In this document: in pieces, positions 1 through 7,980 of the stretch | How the letters are laid out: every line of letters begins with the position of its first letter | Position numbering within the stretch: position 1 is the first letter of the stretch | Assembly: GCA_043813895.1 (NCBI GenBank) | Contig: JBDRKQ010000095.1 | Location: forward strand, 1 to 44,149 | Source: CAZTAR01 sp043813895 | GTDB lineage: Bacteria > Planctomycetota > Phycisphaerae > UBA1845 > UTPLA1 | Direction: 5' to 3' | Length of the DNA stretch: 44,149 nucleotides | Notes under the pieces: generated by a model | Told to the model about the DNA's origin: nothing | The model's database searches: none | The model's input: the letters and a program-made list of their open reading frames with translations, nothing else | Program-made: the position numbers and the translations under genes

Positions 1-1
1 C

Positions 2-1399
2 TCGCTGAGCTACGGAAACCTGGTTCGTCTGGCCGCCGTCATGAAGCGCAAGATCGAGACGACCACGGGAGCCGGTCACGTCGGCATCATGATGCCCTCG
101 TCGTGTGCGTTTGCCGGCACGTTCTACGGGGCGCTCTGGGCGAATCGTGTGGCGGTGCCGCTCAACTTCCTCTTGCAGCCGGCGGAATTGGCCGGCGTAG
201 TCGCGGACTCGGAGATCGACACCCTCTTCACGATCAGGCACTTCGCCGAGCAGGTCGAGGGGCTAGGTGTCAAAGTCGTCTTCATAGAAGACCTGCCGCT
301 CAAACGAGAGATGGTTCTTCAGCGACTTCGCCGGACGCCTCGGCTTCCGAAGGTCTCCGCGGACGATCTGGCCGTGCTACTCTACACGTCCGGCACGTCG
401 GGCCTGCCCAAGGGCGTGTGCCAGACCTACGGGAATCTGCGGCACGACGTCGAGGCCAGCATCGAGAAAGCACGACTTCGTAGCGATCACCGCTTCCTCG
501 GGGCGCTGCCGCAATTCCACAGTTTCGGTTTGACGACGCTGCTCCTGGTGCCCGTCGCCTTGGGGGCGTCGGTCTACTTCATCCCGCGCTTCCACCCCGC
601 CACGGTGATCGAGACCCTGCGGACACAACGAATAACCGTCACGCTGATGATCGCGAGCATGTACGCCGCTCTGTTGAAGAGCAAGAAGCGTCCGGACGAA
701 GACATGACGATGATCGAGTACGCCGTCAGCGGCGGCGAGCCGTTGTTGGATGAGGTGCGCGACAACTTCGCTGAGCGATTCGGCGTCAGTCTCTTGCAGG
801 GCTACGGCATGACGGAGGCAGCGCCGGTGGTCAGTTTGAACATGCCCTGGGCGAATCGATTGGGCACGGTCGGCCAACCGCTCAGGGGCGTCGAGGTTCG
901 CGCGCATGACGAAGATGCCAAGCCCCTGGCCCCCGGCGAGATCGGCGAGCTGTGGTTGCAGGGACCGACCGTCATGCAGGGCTACTACAAGCAGGCGGAT
1001 GCGACGCGGGAGGTCATTACCGAGGACGGCTGGTACAAGACAGGGGACATGGGCTCCGTCGACGCGGAAGGTTACATCACGATCACCGGACGCAAGAAGG
1101 AAATGATCATCGTTGGTGGCGAGAACGTCTATCCCCGTGAGATCGAGTCCGTCCTCAGCCGGCATCCGGCCGTCGTTGAGTGCGCGGTGATCGGGCAGGC
1201 GGACGCGTCTCGCGGAGAGGTGGTGGTCGCGTTCGTCACAACGCAGGCCGGCAGTGAGGTCAGTGAAATCGCTCTTCGCGAGTTCTGTCGCGATCACATC
1301 GCGGGCTTCAAGGTGCCCCGGCGCGTGATTATCTCTGACGATCTCCCGCGAGGCCCGACAGGCAAGGTCCTCAAACGCCTCCTGGCGGAACGCCTCTGA
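2..1399 (+). CDS. AMP-dependent acyl-CoA synthetase/ligase, 5'-truncated
   Basis: Activates a carboxylic (probably fatty) acid with ATP to an acyl-adenylate and then a CoA thioester. The frame is open to the left edge and already inside the N-terminal domain (LSYGNLVRLA precedes the first Met at 41), so the true start lies outside the window. About 465 residues are visible. The adenylate-forming signatures occur in the usual order: YTSGTSGLPKG (about residue 128), YGMTEAAPVVS, GWYKTGDMG, GRKKEMIIVGGENVYP and the C-terminal catalytic-lysine motif PTGKVLKR close to the stop. All look intact, so an active enzyme is expected. The chain-length specificity cannot be read from the sequence; FadD-like or 4-coumarate ligase-like enzymes are equally possible. 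A perfect inverted repeat follows the stop and may act as its terminator. Confidence 0.93.
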   Translation, partial: SLSYGNLVRLAAVMKRKIETTTGAGHVGIMMPSSCAFAGTFYGALWANRVAVPLNFLLQPAELAGVVADSEIDTLFTIRHFAEQVEGLGVKVVFIEDLPLKREMVLQRLRRTPRLPKVSADDLAVLLYTSGTSGLPKGVCQTYGNLRHDVEASIEKARLRSDHRFLGALPQFHSFGLTTLLLVPVALGASVYFIPRFHPATVIETLRTQRITVTLMIASMYAALLKSKKRPDEDMTMIEYAVSGGEPLLDEVRDNFAERFGVSLLQGYGMTEAAPVVSLNMPWANRLGTVGQPLRGVEVRAHDEDAKPLAPGEIGELWLQGPTVMQGYYKQADATREVITEDGWYKTGDMGSVDAEGYITITGRKKEMIIVGGENVYPREIESVLSRHPAVVECAVIGQADASRGEVVVAFVTTQAGSEVSEIALREFCRDHIAGFKVPRRVIISDDLPRGPTGKVLKRLLAERL

Positions 1400-1452
1400 A
1401 CCGATGAACCGAACGATTCGATCGCCATGCAAATATGCGGGACAGGAAGTAA

Positions 1453-1504
1453 GGTGCGTCCCTTGACGCACCATTCAAAAAGATGGTGCGTCAAGGGACG
1501 CACC
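1453..1504. repeat. Family A nested palindrome (22-bp perfect inverted repeat)
   Basis: Two perfectly complementary 22-nt arms (1453-1474 and 1483-1504) flank an 8-nt loop. Each arm is itself a small hairpin, ggtgcgtc / gacgcacc with a 4-nt loop. It lies between the synthetase and the PilZ gene and may terminate transcription, though no T-run follows. Related, more degenerate copies lie at 24272-24285 and 27192-27220. Confidence 0.85.
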
Positions 1505-1579
1505 CTACTGCAGCAGACGCTTCTCGGACGATCGTATTCCCGATGTTCATGCGGACCCGCAGTGTTGCCGAGAATAACT

Positions 1580-1612
1580 GGGGTGAGAACCCCGCCGGAA
1601 AAGTGCCGGCGG
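1580..1612 (+). promoter_or_regulatory. Two small hairpins in the leader of the PilZ gene
   Basis: A gggg/cccc hairpin (1580-1593) overlaps a 7-bp stem ccgccgg (1592-1598) / ccggcgg (1606-1612) with a 7-nt loop. The second stem ends directly before the ribosome-binding sequence ggagagg, so folding could mask or present it. This is seen by eye only; no known riboswitch class was recognised. Confidence 0.3.
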
Positions 1613-1629
1613 AGAGGACCAGGTGCGAT

Positions 1630-2001
1630 ATGAATACGACCGAGCCGATGAACGAGTCCTCTCGTGCCGAACGCAGGGAACACCGAAGGATCGATCTCCA
1701 CATGCCTGTGGCGTGCCGCAGGGAGCGGGAAGGCTTGACCACGGTCCTCCGGACGAATACGCGGAACGTCTCCTCCGGAGGCTTCTACATCGAGGTGGAC
1801 TCGCCGGACTTCACTGTCGGCGAACGGCTGGGCGTCGAGTTGACTGTGCCGCCCGGCCAGGGAGTGTCGCCGTACACGGGTCTCGCGTCGTGCAAGGTCG
1901 AGGTCGTGAGGTTTGCCCCCCTCGATGACCGCAAGAAGGAAACGCGACGGCGATACGGTCTCGCCGCGCGTTTCCTCGATCCCCTCCGGATCGCGTATTA
2001 G
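1630..2001 (+). CDS. PilZ-domain protein, probable c-di-GMP receptor
   Basis: A 123-residue stand-alone PilZ protein. The two c-di-GMP contact motifs are visible: an RxxxR-type arginine cluster RREHRR at residues 15-20, and NVSSGG at 46-51, matching the [D/N]xSxxG pattern. The remainder has the alternating pattern of a small beta barrel and ends with a helical ETRRRYGLAARF segment typical of the family. There is no signal peptide or membrane segment, so it is cytosolic. The start at 1630 is chosen because upstream Met codons lie inside the palindromic repeat, while ggagagg precedes this ATG by about 10 nt. PilZ proteins usually act as adaptors for motility, secretion or polysaccharide synthesis; the output partner is not evident here. 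Confidence 0.85.
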   Translation: MNTTEPMNESSRAERREHRRIDLHMPVACRREREGLTTVLRTNTRNVSSGGFYIEVDSPDFTVGERLGVELTVPPGQGVSPYTGLASCKVEVVRFAPLDDRKKETRRRYGLAARFLDPLRIAY

Positions 2002-2047
2002 TTTTCCCTCATACCTGAATCTGCAGGTTACGAGGTGACACCCGAGT

Positions 2048-2073
2048 GTGTGCCACTGCTCTCGAGCAGTGTC
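2048..2073. repeat. Family C hairpin fragment
   Basis: A gtgtgccactgct motif is followed by ctcg and agcagtg, giving a 7-bp stem. It resembles the half-sites of the complete family C element at 19364-19443. The 2002-2269 spacer otherwise holds nothing I recognise. Confidence 0.5.
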
Positions 2074-2269
2074 TTTTGGCATATTCCATCGACCATCCGC
2101 TGCTCAAGCGCAGTGGCTCCCTTGCGCGGTTGCTCTCCGTGGGGAGACTTCAGCGTTTCCGGACGGCAGCGCGGACTGAAATCCGAGGTTCTTCGACCGC
2201 GCAGGCAGGAGCTTGGGTTCCGAAAAGCGCGTCCCAATCCCGCTCATTTGCGTCCCATCACGATCCGCC

Positions 2270-3580
2270 TCAATGGTGACCGGCGCATCGGCTGCACTGC
2301 ACGATCGGGATATCCGGCAAGCCTGCGTCGTCTCGCCAGGCCCCCGAGCCCGTGTGGATTACCTCTCCGAGGCGCAGTCGGGCGCCGGCGCCGCCGCCGG
2401 TGCCAACGTTCAAAAGCAGTTGGTCGGGTCCGTTTTGGTGGCCGACGGGGAAGACATCATATTGCAGCTGCGTGCGGAGGTACGTCGAGTCGATCTCGAG
2501 GACTTGTCTGGCGGTATCGGCCGTGGCCATGAGGTCGCCGGCATGTTCCGCGTGCTCCAGCCCGAGGAGGTGGCCCAACTCGTGCGCCGCGATGTTCGCG
2601 AGTGCCAGGGCAACTTCGTCGGCGGAGGGTTGGAGGTACTCCCACATGGCCAAATCTTCCGCGTAGATGATTGCCTCCTGCACCTCCGCTACGTTGCCGG
2701 TGTCGACGTTGTCCGCCAGGCCGAGGTAGGCGGCGTTGTAATTGCCGAAGAAGAGCGTCGAGTGCGCCTCGGTCGGTTCTGCGCCATGTTTACTGTCGAC
2801 CAGCGTGACGTTGTACGGTGCAAGATCATTTCGCATGTGGTCCACGAGCAGGCCGGCGATGTAGTCGGTCTTGCCGGTCAGGCGGCCGGAGATTGACTCC
2901 GCGGAGAACGGTCGCATGACCACCACGGGCTCCAGTCCGATCTGCACGCTGTCGCCGCCCTCGAAGTCGAGATAGACCAACTGATGCGCAGGGGGAATCA
3001 CCGCATTGCCCGGCTGGCGCTCGACGGTAATGCTGTACGAGCCGCCTTCGATGCCGCCGCTACCCGACCCGAAATGAGCCGCTACCGAAAACGCGATGCC
3101 GATAAAGAGATTGGACGTGTTTCTCCGGACGACCTGCGAGATGTACGGATCGACCTGTCCGCCGTAATAGGAGCGGTCGTCAGAGGCGTCGATCAGGTCG
3201 AGGTTGCCGTCGAAGAGCGACGCGACGGTGTTCAAGCCGCCGTTCCCCGACACGTCAACAATGATACGGTCGCCGGCGACGGCGGGGCCCAGCGCGTAGA
3301 CGTCGATGTCATCCACATTGGCAATCGCGCCCTGGATGATGATCTGGCCTGCCGCCGGGAGGGTCGCGGGCTGTGCGGCCTCGAAGGCGTTGTTCGCCTC
3401 TTCTTCCGGGACCGGACTTCGCACCGGCGGCATCTCGCCGTAGGAGAGGCTCGAACCCGCTTGAGCCACGTCCTGGTCGGGCAGCGCTTCTGCGCCGCAT
3501 CCGCTGGGCATGATCGTCAGGGCGATTAGGAGGGCCGGCGTAACAGCGCATACCGCTCCGAAGAGTCGCTGGGGGTGCAT
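2270..3580 (-). CDS. Exported metzincin-like zinc metalloprotease with pre-peptidase domain
   Basis: A 436-residue exported protein. The N-terminus (MHPQRLFGAVCAVTPALLIALTIMPSGC) is a signal sequence ending in a lipobox-like PSGC; Pro at -3 is atypical, so lipidation is uncertain. Residues of about 60-185 resemble a bacterial pre-peptidase C-terminal (PPC) beta-sandwich (GAIANVDDIDVYAL, NTSNLFIGIAF). The catalytic part carries HELGHLLGLEH at 333-343, the extended HExxHxxGxxH zinc site of metzincins, followed by DLMAT as the Met-turn. The start at 3580 is chosen over the upstream Met because the signal peptide begins there and gaggt-type sequences precede it. It probably degrades extracellular or envelope proteins. 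It is divergent from the methyltransferase-fold gene. Confidence 0.8.
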   Translation of the reverse strand: MHPQRLFGAVCAVTPALLIALTIMPSGCGAEALPDQDVAQAGSSLSYGEMPPVRSPVPEEEANNAFEAAQPATLPAAGQIIIQGAIANVDDIDVYALGPAVAGDRIIVDVSGNGGLNTVASLFDGNLDLIDASDDRSYYGGQVDPYISQVVRRNTSNLFIGIAFSVAAHFGSGSGGIEGGSYSITVERQPGNAVIPPAHQLVYLDFEGGDSVQIGLEPVVVMRPFSAESISGRLTGKTDYIAGLLVDHMRNDLAPYNVTLVDSKHGAEPTEAHSTLFFGNYNAAYLGLADNVDTGNVAEVQEAIIYAEDLAMWEYLQPSADEVALALANIAAHELGHLLGLEHAEHAGDLMATADTARQVLEIDSTYLRTQLQYDVFPVGHQNGPDQLLLNVGTGGGAGARLRLGEVIHTGSGAWRDDAGLPDIPIVQCSRCAGHH

Positions 3581-3843
3581 GGTAAACCTCACACCTCCAC
3601 CAGCACCTCCTCGGGCGACCGATAGAGTTGACATAGCGGCGGGAGTTGTTGCCCGCCGTCGTGATTGGGCGGCGGCCGCCTCCGTCGGGGCAGGCCGCTC
3701 GATCCTTAGTCGGCTGGATCATGAAAAGAATCCAATACTTTCTTACAATACCAGCACTGAAAAGCGTAATGGCGGCAGTGTTGCTTCCGATATAAGGCGT
3801 GCATGTCGAACGCTACTTTGACTGCCTCAGGAGTGTCACGCCG

Positions 3844-4755
3844 ATGACATTCTCTCCGGGAGATTATCGAAACCAGCTCTTGATCGCCGCCGGTGATTCC
3901 CGCGGGGAACTCCTCCTGCGCGGGTGGTCTTTTTCGGACCCAATAGAGAGAGCGAACCTGACTCGGCCCCAGCTTGTTCGCGACGCGGCCGAAGCATTCC
4001 TCGACGCCGGCGCGGACGTGCTCGTCACGATCACGCACGGGGCCAACGCGGTCGCGCTGGCACAAGGGTCCGAATCGGGACACCCTGGCGAGGTTGACGT
4101 CGGCGAGATTAACCGGCGGGGGGCCGAGCTCTTTCGCGCGGCCGTATCGGACTACCCGGCGGGGGGGCGTTACGTCCTCGGCGGCATCGGCCCGGTCGAG
4201 CAACTGCTGATGCTCGATGAGATCGAGGAGCAAGCGCTCTACGACGCATACGCCGCTCAGGCGAAGGCGTTGGCCTCGGGTGGTGTGGACGGCATTCTCT
4301 GCCAGTCCTTCACGGAACTGGACTCGCTTCTCGTCGCGGTGCGAGCCGCGATCGCAACAACGAATCTGCCGGTTATCGGCGCCATGACCTTCGACAGCGG
4401 CGCTGAGCGGACCGAGACCGCGCTGGGCGTCACAGCGCCCCAGGCTTGCGAGGCGCTCATGGACGCAGGCGCGGCGGGCGTGGGGTGCGACGGCGGCGAA
4501 AGCCCGGACGGCGTCGCCGGCGCGGTCGCGCTCGTGCGAGCGTCCGGCGAATCTCCAATCTGGGCGTCAATCAGCCCCGGCCTGCCCGAACTCATGGATG
4601 GCGAGGTAGTCTACCCAGAATCGCCCGAGGATTTTGCCTCCCGATTACCGGTCTTGGTGGATGCAGGCGCGTCGTTCGTCGGCGGCGGCAGGGGGACCAG
4701 TGTGGAGCACATTGCCGCCCTCGCGCAAGCGAAGCGGCGGCTGTTCGAGTCGTAA
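3844..4755 (+). CDS. Homocysteine S-methyltransferase-fold protein lacking the zinc cysteine pair
   Basis: A 303-residue protein (318 if translation starts at the in-frame ATG at 3799) matching the Hcy-binding/MetH N-terminal TIM barrel: AGADVLVTITHGANAVAL, GGIGPVE, GVDGILCQSFTELD, GAMTFDSGAERTETALG, AGAAGVGC. Active family members bind Zn with one Cys in a GxNC motif and two in a GGCCGT motif. The first Cys is present (C215, GVGC), but the second motif reads GGGRGT (280-285), so two of the three ligands are gone. It may therefore use another methyl donor or acceptor, lack zinc, or be non-catalytic. The fold assignment is fairly strong; the reaction is unassigned. It is not next to other methionine or corrinoid genes. 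Confidence 0.75.
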   Translation: MTFSPGDYRNQLLIAAGDSRGELLLRGWSFSDPIERANLTRPQLVRDAAEAFLDAGADVLVTITHGANAVALAQGSESGHPGEVDVGEINRRGAELFRAAVSDYPAGGRYVLGGIGPVEQLLMLDEIEEQALYDAYAAQAKALASGGVDGILCQSFTELDSLLVAVRAAIATTNLPVIGAMTFDSGAERTETALGVTAPQACEALMDAGAAGVGCDGGESPDGVAGAVALVRASGESPIWASISPGLPELMDGEVVYPESPEDFASRLPVLVDAGASFVGGGRGTSVEHIAALAQAKRRLFES

Positions 4756-4938
4756 GCCGACGGAGAGGCCTGGCTCGTGCAGACGGCTTCACGTCGTTCG
4801 GATGGACACCCAAGTTGTGGGGAGGGAGAGTCGCCGGCGCGGTTTGCACCGCCTGCGCAGCGGTGGGCGGCATTTTGGGACCATCGTTGTGCGGTTTGGG
4901 ACGAGTCCTCGCTGAGAGGCGGTCAAGCCCCTCGGACC

Positions 4939-4966
4939 TTGACCGTACGTTTCAATTGTGTATACT
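4939..4966 (+). promoter_or_regulatory. Sigma-70-type promoter of the HEAT/receiver gene
   Basis: TTGACC (4939-4944), 16 nt, TATACT (4961-4966). Transcription would start near 4973, giving a leader of about 140 nt before the ATG at 5115. The rest of the 4756-5114 spacer shows no convincing gene. Confidence 0.65.
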
Positions 4967-5114
4967 GAGGGTTCAAGCAGGAACAGGCCTCCCATGCGGG
5001 ATGCCCGAAGCGCCGACCACCCCTTGGACGTGTGGGGAACCAGCGTTACAGCCAGCCAAAACATGCGGTAGTCCCCCGACCATTCGTCCGAAGATAACCT
5101 CCGGAGGTTTCAGA

Positions 5115-7586
5115 ATGTCCATTGTGCAACCCGCTCGCAAAGGCTCACTCCTCGGATTCGGTCTGGTTATCTGCTTGGCGCTTCCGGGAACCGTATCGGC
5201 CCAAGAAACGGCCGACGATATGGTGGGTCAGCCCATCGATGCCTGGATCGCTTGGCGGGACGCAACCCGGTCGATGCAGCGCGAGGAACTCGATCAGGCG
5301 GCCAAGCTCTTCGAATCCGTCTCCGCGATGGACTTGGCGGATTTACGACTCGCCCTCATGGCGGCAAGAGAAGGGGAGGTTCGCCTTGAGAGTTGGGCAA
5401 ACGCCGCCGACGCGCCGAACTCGGTCAAGCGGCTTTTCGAGAAGATCAAGAGGGGACAGCGCGAACGGGCACTCGCCGAGGACGGGTGGCACTTCGCTGC
5501 GATCGGCAGGTTCAAGTATGCCAATGCCAATTTTGAGGCTTTGATTGAGAGTAATCCCGATCCTGTGGCGTTGCTCGAGTTGTCTCGTTACAACGAGAAT
5601 CGCCACGTGATCCTTACGAAGCTCCTTCAGAACACGGAGGTCGGCCCCGCGGCGAAGCAGTTCCTCGAGCTGTTGAACGAGGGAGAACGCCGGCTCCGCA
5701 TGGATCCTTTCGAGATCACAGCGAACATCGCCAAGCTGGGCGGTACGCCCCAGAACGTTTACTACGCCACGAATGCCCTCAAGGCTTCCGGCGAATACGC
5801 TGTGCCGCACATGATCCAGGCCCTCCAGAATCCCGACAGCCGCGCGCTCCACGCGGCCGTCATCAAGGTCTTCCCGCAACTCAGCCGTTCGGCGCTCAAT
5901 CCGCTGTGCGTCGCCCTGAGCATGAAAGGCGACGTAACGAATATCGAGCTCATCAATGCAGCGGCTGGGATCGGATATTCCCAGGCGTTGCCGTACCTGG
6001 CGAAGCTGGCCGAAGATTCCGAACAGTCCGGGGCGGTCCGCGCGGCTGCGAAGCAGGCAATGACGATGATCGGCAAGGGCGGCGGGAGCGTGTCTGCCTT
6101 GTTCGCGCAGCTCGCTGAGGACTACTACAACGGCGCGGATTCGGTCAGGGCAGACCCGAGAGAAACCACCGCGAATATCTGGTACCTGCGGGACAATGAG
6201 CTGCGATTGATTGAAGTTCCCGCGGAGATCTTCGCGGACGTCATGGCGATGCGATGTTGTGAAGAGGCCTTGAAGGCCGACGCCGCCAACGACGGGGCCA
6301 TCGCGTTGTGGCTCGCGGCGAACTTCCGCCGTGAAGCCAAGCTCGGGTTGGACGTCGAGAGCGGCGAACCGAGCCCGCTGGCGGCGAAGGACGGGACTCG
6401 GCCGGAGGGCTTCCCGCGGTCGATTTACTTCGCCCGTGCCGCCGGTCCCAAGTACAACCACATGGTCCTGGCCCGAGCCGTGAAAGACCGCGATCCCGGC
6501 GTGGCGCTGGGTGCGATCGCCGCGCTCCGCGCAACGGCCGGCGGCAGGAGCCTCGTCGGAACCGGCGAGGCGAGGCAGCCGCTGGTTCAGACGCTGGCGT
6601 TTCCCAATCGCCAGGTTCGCGTGAAGGCGGCCCTCGCGTTGGGCGCCGCGCTGCCGACCGAGCGATTCGCAGGTGCCGAGGACGTGGTGGCGGTGCTCGC
6701 GGAGGCCTTGACGCACGCGGGCCGAAGAGCCGTGCTGATTGTCGACGCGGACATCGAGGTCGCGAACGGCTTTCAGACGGTCATGCGGGCGGCAGGCTTT
6801 GACTGTGCGATCGGCGAGAATCTCTACGCGGCCCTCGAGAACGGCCAGAAGGACCATCTCACGAACTTCGACGTCATCCTGCTTGCCGCCGACACGCGGC
6901 AGCCGAGCGCCGTCGAGGCCGTAGGCGTGCTCCGCAAGAAGGTCGAAACGAGCGCGACGCCGATCCTCGTTATCGGGAAGGAGACCCTTTCGGAAGCCCA
7001 GCGCATTGCCTCCTCCGCAGTCGGAGTTGAGCCGCTCGATGCGGAAGTGCTCGACCTTGGCGACCCGGCGATGATCGAGAAGAACATCCTCACCAAGATC
7101 GGGACCGCCGGCAGCGCGTTGGGCCTCAAGAAGCTCGATCGAGACCTGTCGCTCGAGTTAGCGCTCAACGCTGCGGACGTGCTCCGGGAGATCGGCCAGA
7201 GCAACCTCAAGGCGTTCGACTTCTCGAAAGCAGTTCCCGCTTTGATTACCAGCCTCTCCGGCAGCAAGTCCGAGGTCCTTCGGATGAAGTGTGCGCGGAC
7301 TCTCTCCCTCGCGTCGAGCAAGGATGCCCAGGCGGCCATCGCCCGGACGGCCCTGGGCGACCAACGCGGGCCCGATGAGCGAAACGCAGCCTTCGCTGCG
7401 CTTGCCGAGTCGGCCAGGCACAACGGCAACCTCCTCGGCACCGACGACTTGGTCCAGCAGCTTATCGAGTTCACGATGACTGAAGGCGACCTGGTCCTGC
7501 GGGCCGCCGCGTCGAAGGCGCTCGGCGCGCTCGATCTTGCCGCCAACAAGGCGAGCGAAATCATCCGCGCGCAATACCGTGGATAG
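5115..7586 (+). CDS. Exported HEAT-repeat protein with embedded receiver-like domain
   Basis: An 823-residue protein starting after a clear ggaggt at 5103-5108. The signal peptide SLLGFGLVICLALPGTVSAQ ends near residue 30. Two alpha-helical HEAT/Armadillo-like blocks (about 200-330 and 450-530, then 670-823) contain repeated helices such as GAVRAAAKQAMTMIG, DPGVALGAIAALRATAG and DLVLRAAASKALGAL. Between them, about 538-660, lies a module with the strand order of a response-regulator receiver: VLIVDAD, FDVILLAAD, TPILVIGKE. The position after DVILL that normally holds the phospho-Asp is Ala, so phosphorylation is doubtful. An exported receiver-like domain inside a HEAT scaffold is unusual; it probably mediates protein contacts in the periplasm. 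No enzyme activity is inferred. Confidence 0.75.
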   Translation: MSIVQPARKGSLLGFGLVICLALPGTVSAQETADDMVGQPIDAWIAWRDATRSMQREELDQAAKLFESVSAMDLADLRLALMAAREGEVRLESWANAADAPNSVKRLFEKIKRGQRERALAEDGWHFAAIGRFKYANANFEALIESNPDPVALLELSRYNENRHVILTKLLQNTEVGPAAKQFLELLNEGERRLRMDPFEITANIAKLGGTPQNVYYATNALKASGEYAVPHMIQALQNPDSRALHAAVIKVFPQLSRSALNPLCVALSMKGDVTNIELINAAAGIGYSQALPYLAKLAEDSEQSGAVRAAAKQAMTMIGKGGGSVSALFAQLAEDYYNGADSVRADPRETTANIWYLRDNELRLIEVPAEIFADVMAMRCCEEALKADAANDGAIALWLAANFRREAKLGLDVESGEPSPLAAKDGTRPEGFPRSIYFARAAGPKYNHMVLARAVKDRDPGVALGAIAALRATAGGRSLVGTGEARQPLVQTLAFPNRQVRVKAALALGAALPTERFAGAEDVVAVLAEALTHAGRRAVLIVDADIEVANGFQTVMRAAGFDCAIGENLYAALENGQKDHLTNFDVILLAADTRQPSAVEAVGVLRKKVETSATPILVIGKETLSEAQRIASSAVGVEPLDAEVLDLGDPAMIEKNILTKIGTAGSALGLKKLDRDLSLELALNAADVLREIGQSNLKAFDFSKAVPALITSLSGSKSEVLRMKCARTLSLASSKDAQAAIARTALGDQRGPDERNAAFAALAESARHNGNLLGTDDLVQQLIEFTMTEGDLVLRAAASKALGALDLAANKASEIIRAQYRG

Positions 7587-7980
7587 CGCAATTCGAATCA
7601 CCTGACCGGATTCCTCCACCTGCTCGCTTGGGCGGGAAGCACGGCGCTTTCCGGCTTCTTGAACCACTTCGACCCAGCCAATGCCGTCCGCAGCGCCGGC
7701 GGCAACATCGCCCTGGAAACGAGCTGTTCAGCGGCAAGACACCGGCCTGGAGTTCGTAACCGCTGAGAGCGTCAAGATGCCAGGTATGGCATGAACATGC
7801 CATCTCGGCCGGGGGGCGACGACACGCCAGGCCGGGCGTGATGTCCCGCTTCTGAACTAATCTCTCCCCAGCGCCGAGCCGACCAAGTTCTCATATGGCC
7901 GGCCCGTTGGCCGGCTGATTAGGTGCCCAGGTGCGTGCTGCGCGGGCTGTGCACGCCGAAAGAGCAGGGAGCGACAATCG
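7587..7980 (+). other. Intergenic leader region upstream of the chemoreceptor
   Basis: No convincing gene in this 394-nt stretch. It contains a GC-rich hairpin gccggcc / ggccggc (7898-7904 and 7909-7915, 4-nt loop) about 65 nt before the chemoreceptor start. A shifting-frame stretch at 7680-7795 could be a decayed coding remnant, but I cannot assign it. Confidence 0.4.

Noticed and set aside
1294..2082. Long minus-strand open frame over the synthetase end and PilZ gene
   Set aside because: Shadow of GC-rich coding DNA; no motif, and both plus-strand genes have clear family signatures.
7611..7795. Decayed gene fragment between the HEAT protein and the chemoreceptor
   Set aside because: Peptide-like stretches occur but change frame repeatedly and match no family I recognise.
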